Shown piece after piece: positions 16,501-17,293 of a stretch of 17,293 bases of DNA. The stretch lies in the NCBI GenBank assembly GCA_001803705.1, contig MHDY01000199.1:1-17293 (forward strand), written 5' to 3'. The stretch comes from Nitrospirae bacterium GWC2_56_14. Its GTDB lineage: Bacteria > Nitrospirota > UBA9217. Both the position numbers and the translations under genes were made by a program. Position 1 is the first letter of the stretch. The number at the start of each line of letters is the position of its first letter. The notes under the pieces were generated by a model. That model was not told where the DNA came from. It made no database searches and saw nothing but the letters and a program-made list of their open reading frames with translations.

Positions 16501-16824
16501 GTGGGATCAACCGCAACTGTTTCCAGTGTGATCGATTATGTTATTAATATCCCGTCAACCTTGACTCCTTCACCTGTTTCTCCACAAGTCCAAGGGACAT
16601 CGGTGTCTTTCACTTCATTAGCAGGTGGTCCTTTTAACTATGAATACCAGTTCTGGCTTCATAACGGCATCGTTTGGAAAAAAGTTCAGGATTTCAGTAC
16701 AAATGCCATCTGGAATTGGAATACAGTTACCGCCGTGCCAGGAACTTACTGGATTCAAGTAAATGTGCGGGTAGTAGGGACAACCACAAACTTTTCTAAA
16801 CAGGTAAATTATGTAATTAACTAG
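10558..16824 (+). CDS. Giant secreted multicopper oxidase (OmpB/MofA-like) with FN3, Ig-like, PKD-like domains and seven C-terminal repeats
   Basis: A 2088-aa protein. Signal peptide is about residues 1-33 (ending IAGAAA). The oxidase core spans about 40-1046, roughly twice the usual ~500 residues because of insertions between copper motifs. Ligands are complete: His249/His251 (HLHGG), His312/His314 (YHDHAFG), His913/916/918 (HPIHFH), and His1025-Cys1026-His1027...His1031 with probable axial Met1036 (HCHILSHEEMDMM). A FN3-like domain (about 1047-1160), an Ig-like domain (about 1166-1252), two PKD-like domains (about 1253-1337 and 1338-1434) and seven repeats (1436-2088) follow. Very large multicopper oxidases with FN3 domains occur among metal-oxidising or metal-reducing bacteria (MofA; Geobacter OmpB), so a role at extracellular Fe/Mn is plausible but not shown. 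There is no C-terminal sorting signal; the protein stops inside the last repeat. The repeat part looks more AT-rich than the core. ATG 10558 is preferred over 10537 because its ribosome site lies between them. Confidence 0.95.
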   Translation: MKNQRGLNVWSYALLLALLSVISMPLIAGAAALVSQVPTGPKDINGNWATPDYYTTANWANSPPLAKFVDTLPGLGSTKPNNLGQYLPVAVPDITTYPGTDYYEIELVEFTEQMHSDLTNGTRLRGYIQVNKGTNLKPNTLPSQGLCGADGHLCTAADTGVGRANRTPHYLGDTIVAERDRPVRLKFTNRLPAGTAGDLFIPVDTTVMGAGPGPAKGNGVRGEGIPCDNTSITNANGCDSYPQNRATIHLHGGRTPWISDGTPHQWITPVEEITPFTKGVSLQNVPDMPDPGDGSSTYYYTNQQSARLMFYHDHAFGITRLNVYAGEAAGYLITDQYEQDLISRGIIPSDQIPLVIQDKTFVDATPVTHPVTGETNFPKIRVTDPLWNWGSGPVDGNGIRAPKTGDLWLPHVYMPAQTSTAGTGGVNPFGRWMYGPWFYPATAVDVPPQPNPYYDLNCSSTNPFILAECMTPGQPEQIPGTPNVSMGMEAFQDSAVVNGTVFPTLTVDPRAYRFRILNAASDRFWNLSFYVADNTAGNVSPDPRLNPGANYVAGRSNQTEVKMALASAALSVANNWPPLWPVDGRDGGVPDPGTCTGSGDTLSCPNLGPSFLQIASEGGFLPKPVKIDPQPITYNTDPTAFWVGNVDKMGLAVGPAERADVIVDFSQYAGKTLILYNDAPAAWPARVAGYDYYTHAPDLRDSGGFGTGGTFDPATGAWSNGTGPLPGYAPNTRTVMQVIVRGSLTAETPNTYNYVQANLEKEFTAAAPAGKTLFERSQEPIIVGQVAYKDAYPNSYFPTNFPWEGINQINDQFLKFYTLAGEQVEAVAEPKGIHDEMGASFDPVYGRMSGNLAMQIPNPTTLTANLILYGFSDVPTETIKNSISADVQVNAGAKTLADGTQIWKVSHNGVDTHPIHFHIFDVQLINRVGWDGQILMPEPNELGWKDTVKISPLEDTIVAVRPRAPALPFGIPNSIRPLNPAIPINSAMGFNSIDPTTGQAYVAPSPYAAGVTNILYNFGWEYVWHCHILSHEEMDMMRPIVLEYIATPPPDFTATATPAGGSTINIAWIDPTPVTAIPLDPEAYRNSGNEIGYNVWRSNNGGEFVKLNATALRANSTTYSDTTATPGSAYIYKVEAFNAAVDATNTYIGSTFSSVANALSVTVSATNGPAFVAPATVNLQAIVGTIPAGMSVTQVAFYSGANLVGFDANTTAPFTYSWTNVPNGTYNITAKVTTNLGLVSESAPIMVTVTGALTANFTATGSANGADIGFCETVTFASTSTATSGSITGYSWLINGINYASNPVSTSLPLGANSVVLGIIDSATGETAQITKNVTTVNHNPIASAGGPYTVVPGESLTLNGSGTDLLDSCNATPLTYAWNVDNKGPYDFFTANPTISFTTLQTVLGVGTHTMTLKVTDSNGGVGTATTTLSVYGVSLTSSIVSHQLPGTPVSFTAAAAGGSGNYEYRFQLKTGASWAIVQNFSANAVWNWNTNTVAPGTYEIQVDARSVGSTTISSNSVSYVIDELLALAPSPLSPQFPGAAISLTALAGGPGNFEYQFWLHNGIAWKKVQDFSSNAIWNWNTATAAPGTYRVQVNARVVGTTTNIFKQVSFVINAPPVATNVTLTTSPASPQILGTPVSFTGAAAGGSGNYEYRFQLKTGATWATVQNFSTNAVWNWNTNSVLPGTYSIQVDARSVGSTATVSSVIDYVINIPLTLTPSPVSPQIQGSSVSFTSLADGPFNYEYQFWLHNGIAWKKVQDFSANAIWNWNTVAATPGTYWIQVNARVAGTTTNTFKQVSFVINAPPVATNVTLTTSPASPRLPGTQVFFTGAAAGGTGFYEYQFWLHNGIAWKKVQDFSSNAIWNWDTATAAPGTYRIQVNARTVGTTTNTFKQVSFVINAPPVATNVTLATSPASPQLFGTPVSFTGTAAGGSGNYEYRFQLKTGATWATVQNFSTNAVWNWNTTSVVPGTYSIQVDARSVGSTATVSSVIDYVINIPSTLTPSPVSPQVQGTSVSFTSLAGGPFNYEYQFWLHNGIVWKKVQDFSTNAIWNWNTVTAVPGTYWIQVNVRVVGTTTNFSKQVNYVIN
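14863..16821 (+). repeat. Seven in-frame tandem repeats of two alternating types (A, 91 aa; B, 97 aa)
   Basis: The units are A1 14863-15135, B1 15136-15426, A2 15427-15699, B2 15700-15990, hybrid 15991-16281, A3 16282-16554 and B3 16555-16821 (truncated at the end). A units contain YEYRFQLKTG and VDARSVGS; B units contain YEYQFWLHNGI, WKKVQDFS and a NAPPVATNV linker; both share WNWNT and PGTY. A2 and A3 are about 96% identical in DNA by hand alignment (roughly 11 differences in 273). Each unit has the look of an Ig-like/triple-tyrosine beta-sandwich. These are probable spacer or adhesion domains rather than catalytic ones. Confidence 0.93.
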
Positions 16825-16839
16825 ACAACTGCTTTAAGC

Positions 16840-16888
16840 AATATAAAATGGCAGCGAAAATATGTTGTTTTCGCTGCCATTTTATATT
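16840..16888. terminator. Bidirectional intrinsic terminator with perfect 21-bp stem
   Basis: The arm at 16840-16860 (AATATAAAATGGCAGCGAAA and one more A) is exactly complementary to 16868-16888, with a 7-nt loop TATGTTG. The GC-rich centre GGCAGCG/CGCTGCC is flanked by A and T runs on both sides, so it can terminate transcripts from either strand. It lies 16 nt after the stop of the giant oxidase and just before the end of the minus-strand transposase remnant. Confidence 0.9.
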
Positions 16889-16913
16889 TAATTATCTTGG
16901 TTAGCTACAAAAC

Positions 16914-17159
16914 TCAAGTTGCTGGAATTTTCGTACCACTGGTGATCTGGACATTTGTCAGTGGTGGTGTGGCAACAGCTTGTTGAATCCGCCAGAAGCG
17001 TTTGCCAACAGTTTTTGTATTTCTCCTCCTGTTAAAGCGAAAAAAATATTCGTCTAGGTATCGCTGAAGGTACTTTTTCTCAAATCGGCCTTGAAATGTT
17101 CCGAGTATCAGCCGTTTCACCAATGAGGCAACAAGATCTACCTGATGTAACCCATACTT
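16914..17159 (-). pseudogene. C-terminal remnant of an IS1595/ISXO2-like transposase
   Basis: Reading the minus strand, the frame is open from 17159 to the TGA at 16914-16916. It contains LILGTFQGRFEKKYLQRYLD followed by EYFFRFNRRR and VGKRFWRIQQAV, the pattern at the C-terminal end of IS1595-family (ISXO2-like) DDE transposases. The catalytic N-terminal and central parts are absent: the frame is closed by a stop (17160-17162) and the DNA beyond to 17293 is AT-rich with stops in all minus-strand frames. The last residues (PLTNVQITSGTKIPAT) may be read-through into flanking sequence. No terminal inverted repeats are evident. It is a decayed insertion-sequence fragment and very unlikely to be active. 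Confidence 0.75.
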
Positions 17160-17293
17160 TCAATTGTAACAGAGGAAAATACTTACTGATTACTGAGACG
17201 AACCAAAAAAGAATTAGTCCAATGTTGTAATTCATTCCATACTGTCTTATCATTACTACACTAATAAAATTTTATACCTTCCGTACATGAGGC
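17160..17293. other. AT-rich non-coding DNA at right edge
   Basis: About 134 nt with stops in the minus-strand frames I read and no recognisable promoter, repeat or RNA gene. Together with the transposase remnant it makes a ~400-nt stretch after the terminator without an intact gene. Confidence 0.6.

Noticed and set aside
14863..16821. CRISPR-like repeat array
   Set aside because: Units are 273-291 nt, in frame, and encode conserved protein domains; there are no short repeats with unique spacers.

Overview
The window looks like a chromosomal stretch from a dissimilatory metal-reducing or otherwise anaerobic Desulfuromonadales/Geobacter-like bacterium. This is an inference from content: a sigma-54 activator, CotA/OmpB-type multicopper oxidases, a c-type cytochrome fusion, an FKBP, a SCO protein and very large secreted proteins. 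No rRNA or other taxonomic marker is present. Nearly all genes lie on the plus strand, and most encode exported or membrane proteins concerned with copper or electron transfer.

Layout. (1) 2-322: the C-terminal end of a sigma-54-dependent activator, cut by the window edge. (2) 351-3997: a tightly packed operon of a NosL-like copper protein, a small exported protein, a FtsX/MacB-type ABC permease, its ATPase, and a polytopic membrane protein with paired cysteines; the genes overlap as TTGA, ATGA and GTGA or sit 2 nt apart. (3) 4148-6634: a receiver-only response regulator followed by a 664-aa multicopper oxidase with all copper ligands. (4) 6890-9999: an exported FKBP prolyl isomerase, a SCO1/SenC copper chaperone, and an unusual fusion of a single-heme cytochrome c to a periplasmic solute-binding domain. 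(5) 10258-16821: an 83-aa exported basic protein and a 2088-aa multicopper oxidase. The latter carries FN3, Ig-like and PKD-like domains and seven C-terminal repeats of two alternating types (91 and 97 aa). (6) 16840-17293: a very strong hairpin terminator, then a minus-strand remnant of an IS1595/ISXO2-like transposase in AT-rich DNA.

How it may work together. Two exported copper oxidases are encoded beside possible copper delivery proteins (NosL-like, SCO), a folding factor (FKBP), a transporter and a cytochrome. This suggests a self-contained module for making and using extracytoplasmic copper oxidases. The strongest regulatory signal is a shared motif, TCTCA-N3-TGAGACAA, with a third half-site exactly 11 bp upstream in both copies. 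One copy lies before the response regulator/first oxidase and one before the small protein/giant oxidase. Each sits 74-83 bp upstream of a sigma-54-type TTGGCATG element, so the two oxidase operons are probably co-regulated by a sigma-54 activator, perhaps the one whose end opens the window.
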